A stretch of 64,000 nucleotides of DNA from Thioclava arctica (GCF_040892615.1 NZ_JBFRYC010000013.1:1-64000), one strand, 5' to 3'; counted from the first letter of the stretch, positions 52,633 to 61,309 are shown. Translations and numbers: made by a program. Notes: generated by a model from the letters alone, not told the origin.

Positions 52633-54906
52633 TTAGGGTTTGCGCGTGCGTTTGACCTTGCGCGCAATGGCGCGCTTCTTTGATGCCCCGCGCGCAACCT
52701 TGCGCGGCGGGCGGGTGCCCGGTCGGCGGCCTTTGCGCTTGCCCGAGGGCATATCTTGCCCGTCGATGTCGAGCAGTTCCAGCATCAGCCCGCCGGTGAT
52801 CGGCACGGCCTCGGCAAGGCGCACGGTGACGCGCAACCCCGGCGTGATCGTCAGCCCGGTTTCCGAGCCTACCAATTCCTGAGCGTCGCGGTCGTAATGG
52901 AAAAACTCGCGCCCGATCTCGCGGATCGGGATCAGCCCGTCGGCCCCTGTCTCATCGAGCCGCACGAAGGCGCCGAATTTCTGCACCCCCGCGATCCGGC
53001 CGGTAAATTCGCTGCCCACGCGCTCGCTGAGATAAGCAGCGAGGTAGCGATCCGTGGTGTCGCGTTCGGCTGCCATCGAGCGCCGCTCGGTGTCGGAAAT
53101 CATCTTGGCGGTCTCTTCGAGATGCTCGATATCCGACGCGCTCAGCCCGTCTTTGCCCCAGCCATGCCCGGAGATCAGCGCGCGATGCACGATCAGGTCG
53201 GAATAGCGCCGGATCGGCGAGGTGAAATGCGCATACGATCGCAACGCGAGCCCGAAATGCCCGTAATTCAGCGGGTGATAATAGGCCTGCGTCATTGAAC
53301 GCAGCGTGGTCATATTGAGCAGTTCGTCAAATTCGCTGCCCTCGGATTGGCTGAGCAGATTGTTGAGATGCGAGGTCTTGAGCACCTGCCCCTTCGCCAG
53401 CGTAAAGCCAGACGCCTGCGCCACCTCGCGCAGAGCTTCGATCTTTTCGAGGCTGGGTTCTTCGTGCACGCGATACAGCAACGGGCGCTTGAGCCGTTCG
53501 AGTTCCTCGGCAGCTGCGACATTCGCCAGCACCATGAATTCCTCGATCAACTTATGCGCATCGAGGCGCTCCTTGAATTGGATCGAGGCGACTTTGCCAT
53601 CTTCACCAATGACGATCTGGCGCTCGGGCAGTTCCAATTCCAGCGGCTGACGTTGCGCGCGCGCATGCAGCAGGGATTGATAGCAGGCATAGATCGGCGC
53701 GATCACGTCCTCGACCAGATCCTCGGTTTTCGCATCCGGCGTGCCGTCTTGCGCGGCCTGCACCTGCGCATATTCCAGCGAGGCCACCGAGCGGATCATG
53801 CCACGCGTGAAGCGATGGCTGATCTTGCGCCCGAAGGAGTCGATCTTCATCCGCACGGCCAAAACCGCGCGATCCACGTTTTCGTGCAGCGAGCACAGAT
53901 TGCCCGACAGGCTATCGGGCAGCATTGGCACCACGCGGTCGGGGAAATAGCTGGAATTGCCGCGCTTGCGCGCCTCGCGATCCAGTTCCGATCCCGGCGT
54001 GACGTAATGGGCCACATCGGCAATCGCGACCCACAGTACATGCCCGCCGGCATTCTTGGGATCGTCATCGGGAATCGCCAGACAGGCATCGTCGCGGTCG
54101 CGCGCATCCGCTGGATCGATGGTAATGAAGGGCAGCTCGGTCAGATCCTCGCGCCCGTCCAGCGTGGCGGGCTTCGCCGCATCGGCCTCGGCCACGACGG
54201 CATCGGGGAAATCATCGGGGATGCCGTGCTGATGGATCGCAATCAGCGAAACGGCACGCGGCGCGCCCGGATCACCCAACACTTCAATCACCCGCGCCTT
54301 GGGGAGCCCCATGCGTGCGCGCGGGCCGGTTTGTTCAGCCTCGACCAACTCGCCATCCTTGGCACCCAGCGTCGCCGAAGCAGGCACCTGCCATTCATTC
54401 GCCAGCCCCTTGTCGATGGGCATGATCCGCCCACCCTCGGTCGATTTGCGAAACACGCCGAGAATGCGATGGGCCGCCTCGCCGATCTTGCGAATGAGAC
54501 GCGCTTGATAGCCATAGCTTTCGCCCTCAACCGGGGTCAGACGCCCGAGGATGCGATCACCTTGCGCCAGCGCGGGTTCGCCCTCTTTGGGCACGAACAG
54601 GACAGCCGGGGCAGGCCCCTCGCCCGACCATTCGGCAGGCTCGGCCCATTGATCGCCCGACGCGTCCTCGGACAGCATCCGCAAAACGGTGACGGGTGGC
54701 AGGCTGTCGGGGTCGCGGACCTTGCGGCTGCGCGTCTCGATCAGCCCCTCGGCCTGCATCTCGCGCAGCATCCGCTTGAGCTCGATCTTGGCCTGTCCCG
54801 TCACGCCAAAGGCCCGCGCGATGTCACGCTTGCCACTTTGGCCGGGGTTGTCGTTCAGCCAATCGAGAATCTCTTGGCGCGAGGGTGTGGAGGCGGATTT
54901 GTTCAT
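52633..54906 (-). CDS. rnr: Ribonuclease R
   Basis: 757-residue 3'-to-5' exoribonuclease that degrades structured RNA. Order: N-terminal winged helix (about 1-70), two cold-shock domains (about 80-240), RNB catalytic domain (about 265-590) with the active-site run FITIDPADARDRDDACL that supplies the magnesium Asps, an S1 domain (about 635-715), and a very basic tail (KGRRPGTRPPRKVARG and more Lys/Arg). The start at 54906 gives MNKSASTPSRQEILDWL; eight more upstream residues are possible. It converges with the PLD gene with 3 bases between stop codons. Confidence 0.95.
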   Translation of the reverse strand: MNKSASTPSRQEILDWLNDNPGQSGKRDIARAFGVTGQAKIELKRMLREMQAEGLIETRSRKVRDPDSLPPVTVLRMLSEDASGDQWAEPAEWSGEGPAPAVLFVPKEGEPALAQGDRILGRLTPVEGESYGYQARLIRKIGEAAHRILGVFRKSTEGGRIMPIDKGLANEWQVPASATLGAKDGELVEAEQTGPRARMGLPKARVIEVLGDPGAPRAVSLIAIHQHGIPDDFPDAVVAEADAAKPATLDGREDLTELPFITIDPADARDRDDACLAIPDDDPKNAGGHVLWVAIADVAHYVTPGSELDREARKRGNSSYFPDRVVPMLPDSLSGNLCSLHENVDRAVLAVRMKIDSFGRKISHRFTRGMIRSVASLEYAQVQAAQDGTPDAKTEDLVEDVIAPIYACYQSLLHARAQRQPLELELPERQIVIGEDGKVASIQFKERLDAHKLIEEFMVLANVAAAEELERLKRPLLYRVHEEPSLEKIEALREVAQASGFTLAKGQVLKTSHLNNLLSQSEGSEFDELLNMTTLRSMTQAYYHPLNYGHFGLALRSYAHFTSPIRRYSDLIVHRALISGHGWGKDGLSASDIEHLEETAKMISDTERRSMAAERDTTDRYLAAYLSERVGSEFTGRIAGVQKFGAFVRLDETGADGLIPIREIGREFFHYDRDAQELVGSETGLTITPGLRVTVRLAEAVPITGGLMLELLDIDGQDMPSGKRKGRRPGTRPPRKVARGASKKRAIARKVKRTRKP

Positions 54907-55143
54907 GGCTCTGCCTAGCATGAGGCGCACGGGGCGTCACGCGGGGAAGTAGGGCTTTTCGCCCAAGCGCAAACAAAGGCCCGCTCAACGAGGTGCGTGA
55001 TCGAATGACGGCGTTTGCGGGACGGCGCGGCAAACACGAATCTTCGGCCAATGCCCCCAGCGCCACACTGGCCCCGCCATCTAAACCAGGGGCACTCCAA
55101 CAAGATCGATAGGCGTTGGCCCTATGGCCGACAAAGCGCCCTT

Positions 55144-56289
55144 TCAGGCAACAGCGGCATGTGGATAGGTTAAATCGCGTTTTTGAAACGACAGGATCGT
55201 TGGCTTAACGACGGTGCCGGAATCGACATTCACCGCCCGTCGAATGGTCTCGTTTTTCTGCCAAGCGGCGCGCCCGTCAACCATTGTTGGCAAGTGCACG
55301 ACGAGCGCTGCCGAGATCGAGCGTGACGCACTTTCCCAAAGGTAGTTGGGGGTATGATCGACGGCATAATAGTCAGAGGTTTCGACCCGGAACATCGGGC
55401 TCTTGAAGGTCGTCGGTTTGGCGAAATAGAACCCCATCCCCTCATCGCAGCTTACATCCACGATCAGGCTGTGGGGTTTGAGGCAGGATTTCTCCGCCTC
55501 GGTTATGAAATCCAGCGGGTGATCTGGCTCTTGAAAAGTGCCGTTGACGATGATGTCTGATTGCGAAATCAGCTCGGTCAAGGGCTGCTCACTACCGTCA
55601 TGTTCGACGATAATCATGCGTGCTTCATCGGCATTGCCCTCTCTGAGGCGGACGTAGTGACAATCCAGAACCTCTTCGCGCACTTCGTGATCGGGGCGTT
55701 GAATGCAGATTGTGATGTCTCTGAAACCGTGCGCCTTGAGCGCGTAGATCGCGCCTCGGCTGACCGCCCCAAAGCTGAAGATGATGCATTTGCGCTGATT
55801 GCCGTAGTGACCATCAATGCCCTTTAGGCTGAGCGCGTGCAAAATGGCGCAATAGCCTGCCATTTCGTTGTTCTTGTAAAACGTGTGCCGCCCGACTTGC
55901 CCGGAGGGGCCCCAGACGAACATATCCTCAAAAGCCACTAGGGTCAGCTTGCGGTCGATGGCCATCTGGGTGATCGCACGTTGTTGGGCGCAATGCGGGT
56001 AGCCCCAAAGTATGCCGCCTTCGCGAAGCTCTGAAAGATCGCTCAATGTCGGCTTGGCGATAATCACATTGCCAAGCTCTGCCAAAAGCGTGCTTCGTGG
56101 GGCGACGCCGCCCGATAGCGCCGCGAGGTCAGAATCTGACACACCAAAGGACGCGCCATAGCCTTCTTCGAAGACAAGCTTCTTGCGATAAGCCTCGCTC
56201 AGGCGCGACAGGTGGTCGGGATGAATGGGCACGCGGCGCTCATCTTGTTTGCGCGATGTGGCGATGACGCCAAAGGTTAACTGGTTCAC
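55144..56289 (-). CDS. Alanine dehydrogenase/PNT-family oxidoreductase, possibly N5-(carboxyethyl)ornithine synthase-like
   Basis: 381-residue protein with the AlaDH/PNT-N lobe (FGVIATSRKQDERRVPIHP, residues 5-23) and an NAD lobe where SFGAVSRGAIYALKAHGF (about 172-190) stands in place of the AlaDH glycine loop. VAFEDMFVWGPSGQVGRHTFYKNNEMAGY is unlike standard alanine dehydrogenase, while the ERRVPIHP opening is shared with N5-(carboxyethyl)ornithine synthase and saccharopine dehydrogenases. The reaction is thus an open question: opine-type reductive condensation is plausible. It starts at a GTG with a weak ribosome site. Last chromosomal gene before the tRNA and the island. Confidence 0.65.
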   Translation of the reverse strand: MNQLTFGVIATSRKQDERRVPIHPDHLSRLSEAYRKKLVFEEGYGASFGVSDSDLAALSGGVAPRSTLLAELGNVIIAKPTLSDLSELREGGILWGYPHCAQQRAITQMAIDRKLTLVAFEDMFVWGPSGQVGRHTFYKNNEMAGYCAILHALSLKGIDGHYGNQRKCIIFSFGAVSRGAIYALKAHGFRDITICIQRPDHEVREEVLDCHYVRLREGNADEARMIIVEHDGSEQPLTELISQSDIIVNGTFQEPDHPLDFITEAEKSCLKPHSLIVDVSCDEGMGFYFAKPTTFKSPMFRVETSDYYAVDHTPNYLWESASRSISAALVVHLPTMVDGRAAWQKNETIRRAVNVDSGTVVKPTILSFQKRDLTYPHAAVA

Positions 56290-56817
56290 ATAGAGTCCAC
56301 TTCCGGGGGCTTGCCCCTGAATTCATTGTCGGTTTTGCGATGTCGAATTGAGCCACTGACGCAGGAAGCTATCAGTGGGCAGCGCATCGGACCAAATCTG
56401 GCTCAGCGTCAAAACAGACGTAGAGCGATACATTCGACTTGGAACATTGGCTGTAGGATGTGGACACTACCTGATTGAGCAAGGATTCACTAGGGTTTGT
56501 AGAGATTCATCTCAAAGCCATCAGTGCCGCGAGACGGGTTCAGATTGCGCCATGCATGCGAGACGTTGGAACACGATCCACGCTTGCTCGCCCGCGGCAT
56601 CCTGCGGAACGCCACCGAGAAAGCGAACCCGTATTTCGATCACGATTGCCCACTTGCACGATTCAATCTGACAGTTTAAAGAACGCGTCGCATGAACCCA
56701 GTGGCATAGCTGGACGTGCGCCTCGTTCTTCGCTCGCGGGTTTGCGCTGAAAGCGCTTCAAAGCTAACGGGTTCGAGGCATGAGACTAAAAATAACAGGG
56801 CCAAATCGGCCCCGTAA
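56290..56817. other. 528-base stretch without a supported gene, ahead of tRNA-Thr
   Basis: Six-frame reading gives only short frames, none with a family motif or good start. A frame around 56495-56670 looks protein-like but is interrupted. A hairpin GGGCC/GGCCC (about 56798-56812) and a GGGTTCGAGGC sequence at 56769-56779 that looks like a tRNA T-loop lie just ahead of the tRNA. Likely old degraded sequence; nothing is claimed. Confidence 0.5.
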
Positions 56818-56893
56818 GCCGCTGTAGCTCAGATGGTAGAGCACGTCATTCGTAATGATGGGGTCGGGGGTTCGAGTCCCTTCAGCGGCACCA
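56818..56893 (+). tRNA. tRNA-Thr (anticodon CGU), CCA encoded
   Basis: The cloverleaf folds by hand: acceptor stem GCCGCTG/CAGCGGC (7 pairs), D-arm GCTC/GAGC, anticodon stem CGTCA/TGATG with loop TTCGTAA giving anticodon CGT (CGU, reads ACG), T-arm GGGTTCGAGTCCC, discriminator A then CCA. The integrase gene begins 165 bases downstream in the same direction, so the tRNA 3' end is the probable integration site of the island. Confidence 0.96.
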
Positions 56894-56923
56894 CTTTCCT
56901 CTCCAAAATAATCCGAAGACATC

Positions 56924-56952
56924 CTAAAATCTTTTGTTTAAAAAGGTTTTAG
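56924..56952. repeat. 12-base inverted repeat between tRNA-Thr and the integrase
   Basis: CTAAAATCTTTT and AAAAGGTTTTAG pair fully, with one T-G wobble, around loop GTTTA. It starts 31 bases after the tRNA. It is AT-rich without a following T run. It may be the tRNA terminator or an integrase/excisionase arm-type site. Confidence 0.6.
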
Positions 56953-57057
56953 CGATGTGGGTTGTCCGATGCTGTTCGGCCCGGTCCGATAGAATTCCCT
57001 AAGTTTGGGGGCATTTGCGGGGGCATCGCGTCTGAAGCAGAAAGGCGATGCCCCCAG

Positions 57058-58254
57058 ATGGCCCTGACCGACACTCAGATTCGTAGACTGAAACCCAAGG
57101 ACAAGCCCTATAAAGTTTTTGACTTCCAAGGGCTGTATGTGACGGTGGCCACTTCGGGTTCCCGCCTGTGGCATATGAAGTACCGGATAAATGGCCGCGA
57201 GAAGCGACTGGCCTTTGGCGCCTACCCGTCGATCTCTTTGGCGCAGGCAAGGAAGCTGCGTGACGATGCACGTGCGAGGCTTGCCGCCGGTGAAGATCCC
57301 GGTGAGGTTAAGAAAGAAGGCAAGCGCCAGAAGCTGCTTGTGCAGGATGCGACCTTCGCAAAGCTCGCAGAAGCCTACAAGGTGAAGGCCGAGAAGGAGG
57401 GACGTGCAGATGCCACCAAGGCCAAGACCGAATGGCTGTTGGGCATGGCAATTGACGCTTTTGGCAATAAACCCATCGCGGAAGTAACCTCCCCAATGGT
57501 GCTTGCTTGCCTGAGAAAGGTAGAGGCAAAGGGGAACCATGAGACCGCCAAACGACTGCGTGCAAAAATCGGCGCAGTTTTCCGCTATGCCATCGCTTCC
57601 GGCGTCGTTGAGCACGATCCTACCTTTGCTTTGCGAGATGCCCTTATCCGCCCCAAGGTCAAATCCCGATCTGCAATCACAAACTCCAAAGATCTTGGCG
57701 GCTTATTGCGTGCGATAGACGGTTTTCAGGGGCAGGTAACAACGCGGATCGCTTTGCGGTTGCTGGCCATCTTGGCGCAGCGGCCGGGCGAGCTTCGGCA
57801 GGCGAAATGGTCGGAGTTTGATCTGGAGAAGGCGATCTGGTTGATCCCTGCCGAGAGAATGAAGAGGCGTGTTCCGCATTCTGTGCCGCTGCCCGCGCAG
57901 GCTTTGGTCCTGCTGAATGACTTGAAGCGCATCACTGGAAATTGCATCTTCCTGTTCCCATCGCTCAGGTCGGTGATGCGGCCGATGAGTGAGAACACTT
58001 TGAACGGTGCGCTCCGGCGTCTGGGGTACGATGGCGATGAGATGACCGCGCATGGTTTCCGTGCAACATTCTCGACCCTAGCCAACGAAAGCGGGCTGTG
58101 GAACCCCGACGCCATTGAGCGTGCACTGGCCCATGTCGATGGCAACAAGATCCGCCGTATCTATGCTCGTGGTGAGTTCTGGGAAGAACGTGTCAGGCTG
58201 GCCGATTGGTGGGCTGGATATTTGGATGAGGTGGAGGCAGGATCACCCTCCTAG
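57058..58254 (+). CDS. P4-type tyrosine site-specific integrase
   Basis: 398-residue integrase with an N-terminal DUF4102-type arm-binding domain (MALTDTQIRRLKPKDKPYKV, FDFQGLYVTV, LAFGAYPSISLAQAR). A core-binding domain follows (about 95-200), then the catalytic domain with Arg242 (AQRPGELR), His332 and Arg335 (AHGFRATFST), His359 (LAHVDGNK) and nucleophile Tyr369 (RRIYARGEF). All are present, so it is probably active. It lies 165 bases after a tRNA-Thr 3' end in the same direction, the standard arrangement. ATG 57058 has a weak AAAGG upstream. Confidence 0.96.
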   Translation: MALTDTQIRRLKPKDKPYKVFDFQGLYVTVATSGSRLWHMKYRINGREKRLAFGAYPSISLAQARKLRDDARARLAAGEDPGEVKKEGKRQKLLVQDATFAKLAEAYKVKAEKEGRADATKAKTEWLLGMAIDAFGNKPIAEVTSPMVLACLRKVEAKGNHETAKRLRAKIGAVFRYAIASGVVEHDPTFALRDALIRPKVKSRSAITNSKDLGGLLRAIDGFQGQVTTRIALRLLAILAQRPGELRQAKWSEFDLEKAIWLIPAERMKRRVPHSVPLPAQALVLLNDLKRITGNCIFLFPSLRSVMRPMSENTLNGALRRLGYDGDEMTAHGFRATFSTLANESGLWNPDAIERALAHVDGNKIRRIYARGEFWEERVRLADWWAGYLDEVEAGSPS

Positions 58255-58272
58255 CGGTAGAAGGGTTGTCGT

Positions 58273-59211
58273 ATGTCAAACGAACCGTCACGGGCGTACA
58301 TTACAAAGAAGATCCTGCAACGTCGCTATGGCAGGCTCCTGAAGTGGAGAAAGCCTGTAGTGCATAACATCAGGGGGCCGTTCCATCCGGACGTCTTTGA
58401 TGGCTTTGCTTTTGATGTGGCCCTCTCGATCCGGGTCTGTGAGGAAACATTGCAGGACCTGACTGACGAAGAGTTTTTCGAGCGCTTCGACCTTAGAGGA
58501 GAGGTCAGCAATGAGACGCATATCTTGTCAGAACGCCTCACGCTCGCTGAGTTGAAAGCGGTGTTTCAGCAGGAACCCGTCTGGTTTGCGGGCGGCTTTG
58601 GCGTGGAGGGGCGCGAAGCCGATGTTCAGCATTGGGCACGAATGCAACGATGGTCTCTTGATGAAGCTGTCGCGCTTTCCATTGGATATGAACCCTATGG
58701 CGACCTGTTGGATGGGGCCGACGGGATGCCGGTTCAGAATGATGTTCTCGCCTACTACTACAAAAGACGGGCCTTGATCGAAGACAACTTCGATTGGGGT
58801 GGCGAAGCTTCGCCTCGCAAGAACTGCGTGTCGGATGTGGTGCGTTGGTTTGATCAGGTTGTACTGGACGTGCCGCAGCAGCTTTTGGCCGCCGCTGACA
58901 AGTACCATGCTCTCGGCATTGGAAAGAAATCAAAGCTGGGCTGCTCAAGTTCTGCTGACGACAAACCGCTAGACCCTAGGGAAAGGTCCACCATGCTGAA
59001 GATGATAATCGCCTTGGCCATGAAAGGGTACGGTTATGATCCCAGCGCAGAGCGCAGCCCAACTCCGACCGAGATCGAATCAGAAATGAATCTTCTTGGT
59101 CTGGGCATCAACCTGGACACCATCAGAAAGCATCTCAGGAGTGGAGCAACCCTGCTCGATGATGAGGTATTTGACAATGTTAGACCCTCTGAACGGATTA
59201 AGAAGGAATAG
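58273..59211 (+). CDS. Hypothetical island protein (312 aa)
   Basis: 312 residues with no recognised family. Starts MSNEPSRAYITKKILQRRYGR; GAAGGG lies ahead of the ATG, 18 bases after the integrase stop codon. Visible parts: a middle block with WARMQRWSLDEAVALSIGYEP near residues 121-141, a linker with KKSKLG near 217-222, and a C-terminal block DPRERSTMLKMIIALAMKGY then DPSAERSPTPTEIESEM and NLDTIRKHLRSGA. The last looks like a helix-turn-helix-like domain used by other island proteins as I recall. No membrane segment or signal. Its position between the integrase and an AlpA-like regulator suggests a role in the element's own control or maintenance; this is inference. Confidence 0.65.
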   Translation: MSNEPSRAYITKKILQRRYGRLLKWRKPVVHNIRGPFHPDVFDGFAFDVALSIRVCEETLQDLTDEEFFERFDLRGEVSNETHILSERLTLAELKAVFQQEPVWFAGGFGVEGREADVQHWARMQRWSLDEAVALSIGYEPYGDLLDGADGMPVQNDVLAYYYKRRALIEDNFDWGGEASPRKNCVSDVVRWFDQVVLDVPQQLLAAADKYHALGIGKKSKLGCSSSADDKPLDPRERSTMLKMIIALAMKGYGYDPSAERSPTPTEIESEMNLLGLGINLDTIRKHLRSGATLLDDEVFDNVRPSERIKKE

Positions 59212-59303
59212 GACCTGCATTAAGACGGAATAAGTCCGGTCAGATCCCTATTCGGTTCGCGAAAATACTGTTCGCCCACAGACTTGGTAGGACTTGGCAG
59301 CAT

Positions 59304-59330
59304 CACCTCAGACGCAATCGCTATGAGGTG
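59304..59330 (+). promoter_or_regulatory. Inverted repeat overlapping the alpA-like ribosome-binding site
   Basis: CACCTCA (59304-59310) and TGAGGTG (59324-59330) form a 7-base inverted repeat with a 13-base gap. The right arm holds the GAGGTG ribosome-binding site of the ATG at 59338. Pairing in the mRNA would hide the site; as DNA it could be an operator. Confidence 0.4.
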
Positions 59331-59337
59331 CACCTAA

Positions 59338-59550
59338 ATGCCCAACCCATCGTTTCCTCGGACAGGCTTTGTCCGCTTGTCGTCCATCCTTGCACCTGCA
59401 GGCCCGATCCCCGTTTCCAAATCGACTTGGTGGCAGGGTGTGAAAGATGGTCGCTTCCCCAAACCGCATAAGCTCGGTCCGCGCACCACTGTCTGGAAGG
59501 CAGAGGACATCCGAGCCTTGTTCGAGGTTGAGGATGCTGCAGATGTATAA
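59338..59550 (+). CDS. AlpA-family transcriptional regulator/excisionase-like protein
   Basis: 70 residues: MPNPSFPRTGFVRLSSILAP, then VSKSTWWQGVKDGRFPKPHK and TTVWKAEDIRALFE. This is the AlpA/MerR-like winged helix (RLSSIL, STWWQGVKDGRFPKP, VWKAEDIRAL) used by P4-like elements to switch on integrase or act as directionality factor. The gene overlaps the start of the next one by 8 bases. It is the only clear small DNA-binding switch in the island. Confidence 0.85.
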   Translation: MPNPSFPRTGFVRLSSILAPAGPIPVSKSTWWQGVKDGRFPKPHKLGPRTTVWKAEDIRALFEVEDAADV

Positions 59551-59953
59551 GTATCCGAACGCTAAGAAGATCAAAGCTGCGCGCAGCTACAGCATCCCTG
59601 AAGTGGCAGAGGTGTTAGGATGTTCCGCCCGCACCGTCCGCAACTGGGCAGGGATGGGCCTGCGCGTTTTGAGCGACCATCGCCCCTTTCTGATCGTCGG
59701 CGACGACCTGAAAACTTTCCTGGCGGATCAAAGCAAAAGCAAGAAGGTCAAGCTTGGCCCGAACGAGTTGTTCTGCCTGTCCTGCAAGGCCCCGCGCCAG
59801 CCGATGGGCATGATGGCCGATGAGGTCACGCAGAGTGCTACAATCTCGCGCCTTGTAGGCCTTTGCGAGGTCTGCGGCGGCACCTGCAACCGCATGATTA
59901 GCGCCCACGCCCTTCCTGAGTTTGCTCGCATCTTCGACATCGCCAGCAAGTAG
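59543..59953 (+). CDS. Helix-turn-helix protein with C-terminal zinc-ribbon-like Cys cluster
   Basis: 136 residues. The N-terminal MerR-like HTH (SYSIPEVAEVLGCSARTVRNW, about 15-35) is followed by a middle linker and a region with Cys78 and Cys81 (CLSC), then Cys108, Cys111 and Cys115 (CEVCGGTC), a zinc-ribbon pattern. GAGG at 8-9 bases ahead supports ATG 59543; an ATG at 59534 is also in frame. It overlaps the alpA-like gene and precedes the second recombinase by 64 bases. It may direct the recombinase or bind its site; this is inference. Confidence 0.7.
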   Translation: MYKYPNAKKIKAARSYSIPEVAEVLGCSARTVRNWAGMGLRVLSDHRPFLIVGDDLKTFLADQSKSKKVKLGPNELFCLSCKAPRQPMGMMADEVTQSATISRLVGLCEVCGGTCNRMISAHALPEFARIFDIASK

Positions 59954-60017
59954 GCTCTGACGGCCTAAAGGATACATCGAAACCTAATTGCAGTTGTCAC
60001 TTCAGAAGGGGCATCCA

Positions 60018-61037
60018 ATGACACGCAAAATCCACGAAGAAAACGAACGCATCAAGCGCCGCTATCTCACCTTTCTGCGCGAGGCGAAGCGGGCGGATCA
60101 TGCGACCGTCGGCAAGGCGGCAGACGCTATCCTAAGGTTCGAGCGGAGCACCGGCTTCAAGCCTTTCAAGCGGTTCCATATCGATCAGGCGACCAATTTC
60201 AAACGCCAGCTTGAGGCCGACGTCAACAGCCGCACGGGCAAACCTTTGTCGAAGGCAACCATTGACGGAACCTTGCGCCTTGTGAAGGCCTTTGTTCAAT
60301 GGCTTGCCTGTCAGCCGGGATACAAGTCCCGCATCAGCTACGCCGATGCCGAATACTTCAACCTGAACCGTAAGGATTCACGTATCGCCCACACTGACAG
60401 GGACACGCCTTACCCGACCATAGAGCAGTGCCGCCATGCTTTCGCGCTGATGCCCAACGGAACGCAAATCGAGAAGCGCGACCGGGCGATCTTTGCCTTC
60501 TTGATGCTCACCGGCGCGCGCGATGGGGCCATTGCGTCGGCGCGGCTCAAACGGATCAATCTGGTCGATGCTTGTTTCTATCAGGATGCCCGTGATGTGA
60601 AGACCAAATTTGCCAAGACATTCACCACCTGGTTCCTCCCAGTCGATGCAGCCTATCTCGACTGCCTCACCGAATGGATCACGTATCTGCGGCAGGTCCG
60701 TTTGTTCGGGTATGAGGACGCTCTGTTCCCCAAACCCGAACAGGGTCTAGTCGACGGTTGCTTCGCCACAATTGGCCTCATGCGCGAGCCCTACAGCAAC
60801 GCCAGCAAGGTCCGCGAGGTCATCAAGGGCGCCTTCATCAACGCTGGTCTTCCCCCGTTCGCACCGCACAGCTTCCGCAAGACGCTGGTGAAATACGGCG
60901 ACCAGATCTGTAACACGCGGGAGCAGTTCAAGGCATGGTCGCAGAACCTTGGCCACGACTCCGTCGTCACTACGATTAGCGCCTACTGCCCCGTGTCCAA
61001 CGAGCGACAGGCGGAACTGATCCGCAACATGGGCTAA
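60018..61037 (+). CDS. Second tyrosine recombinase (XerC/D-like, non-P4)
   Basis: 339 residues. N-terminal SAM-like domain (about 10-110, RYLTFLREAKRADHATVGKA). Catalytic residues visible: Arg168 (TGARDGAI), His284 and Arg287 (APHSFRKTL), His313 (LGHDSVVTT), Tyr323 (ISAYCPVS). It lacks the DUF4102 arm domain, so it is not a copy of the upstream integrase. GAAGGGG ahead supports ATG 60018; a TTG start 10 codons earlier is possible. Together with the AlpA-like and HTH/zinc genes it forms a compact four-gene cassette. Its target site cannot be seen here. Confidence 0.9.
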   Translation: MTRKIHEENERIKRRYLTFLREAKRADHATVGKAADAILRFERSTGFKPFKRFHIDQATNFKRQLEADVNSRTGKPLSKATIDGTLRLVKAFVQWLACQPGYKSRISYADAEYFNLNRKDSRIAHTDRDTPYPTIEQCRHAFALMPNGTQIEKRDRAIFAFLMLTGARDGAIASARLKRINLVDACFYQDARDVKTKFAKTFTTWFLPVDAAYLDCLTEWITYLRQVRLFGYEDALFPKPEQGLVDGCFATIGLMREPYSNASKVREVIKGAFINAGLPPFAPHSFRKTLVKYGDQICNTREQFKAWSQNLGHDSVVTTISAYCPVSNERQAELIRNMG

Positions 61038-61309
61038 GGCCGACAGGCCTTGCCCAACCCCAAGCCTTGTAGGAAAATGCTTTCAAACCCGGACAAAGAT
61101 CCCCGTGGCGCTCGACTGAACGCTTACCCTGAATTCGGCCATAGCTCGCACCTGCATGCTGGACGTGTGATGAATGATAGTGTTGAAGCTATGATCATCC
61201 ACCAACGCCTGCAAACTGATGAAGCCACCTTTTCTGCTTCGCTGCGGCGCTTTTCTGAGAGTTATCAGACTGGAGCGCCCCCATTGGGTGGTCCAGTTTG
61301 AATGTTAGT

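Noticed and set aside
54915..55103. 62-codon minus-strand frame upstream of rnr
   Set aside because: No motif, poor start, and composition like a chance frame in GC-rich DNA; the gap more likely holds the rnr promoter.
56375..56671. 98-codon frame upstream of the tRNA
   Set aside because: No family resemblance, no good ribosome site, and alternative frames over the same stretch look equally plausible or better.
56769..56779. GGGTTCGAGGC as the T-loop of a second tRNA or as an attachment-site copy
   Set aside because: No acceptor, D or anticodon stem can be built around it, and it matches the tRNA-Thr 3' end for only a few bases.
61050..61301. 83-codon plus-strand frame after the second recombinase
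   Set aside because: It has no motif and its end runs into the IS3-type terminal repeat; probably non-coding.
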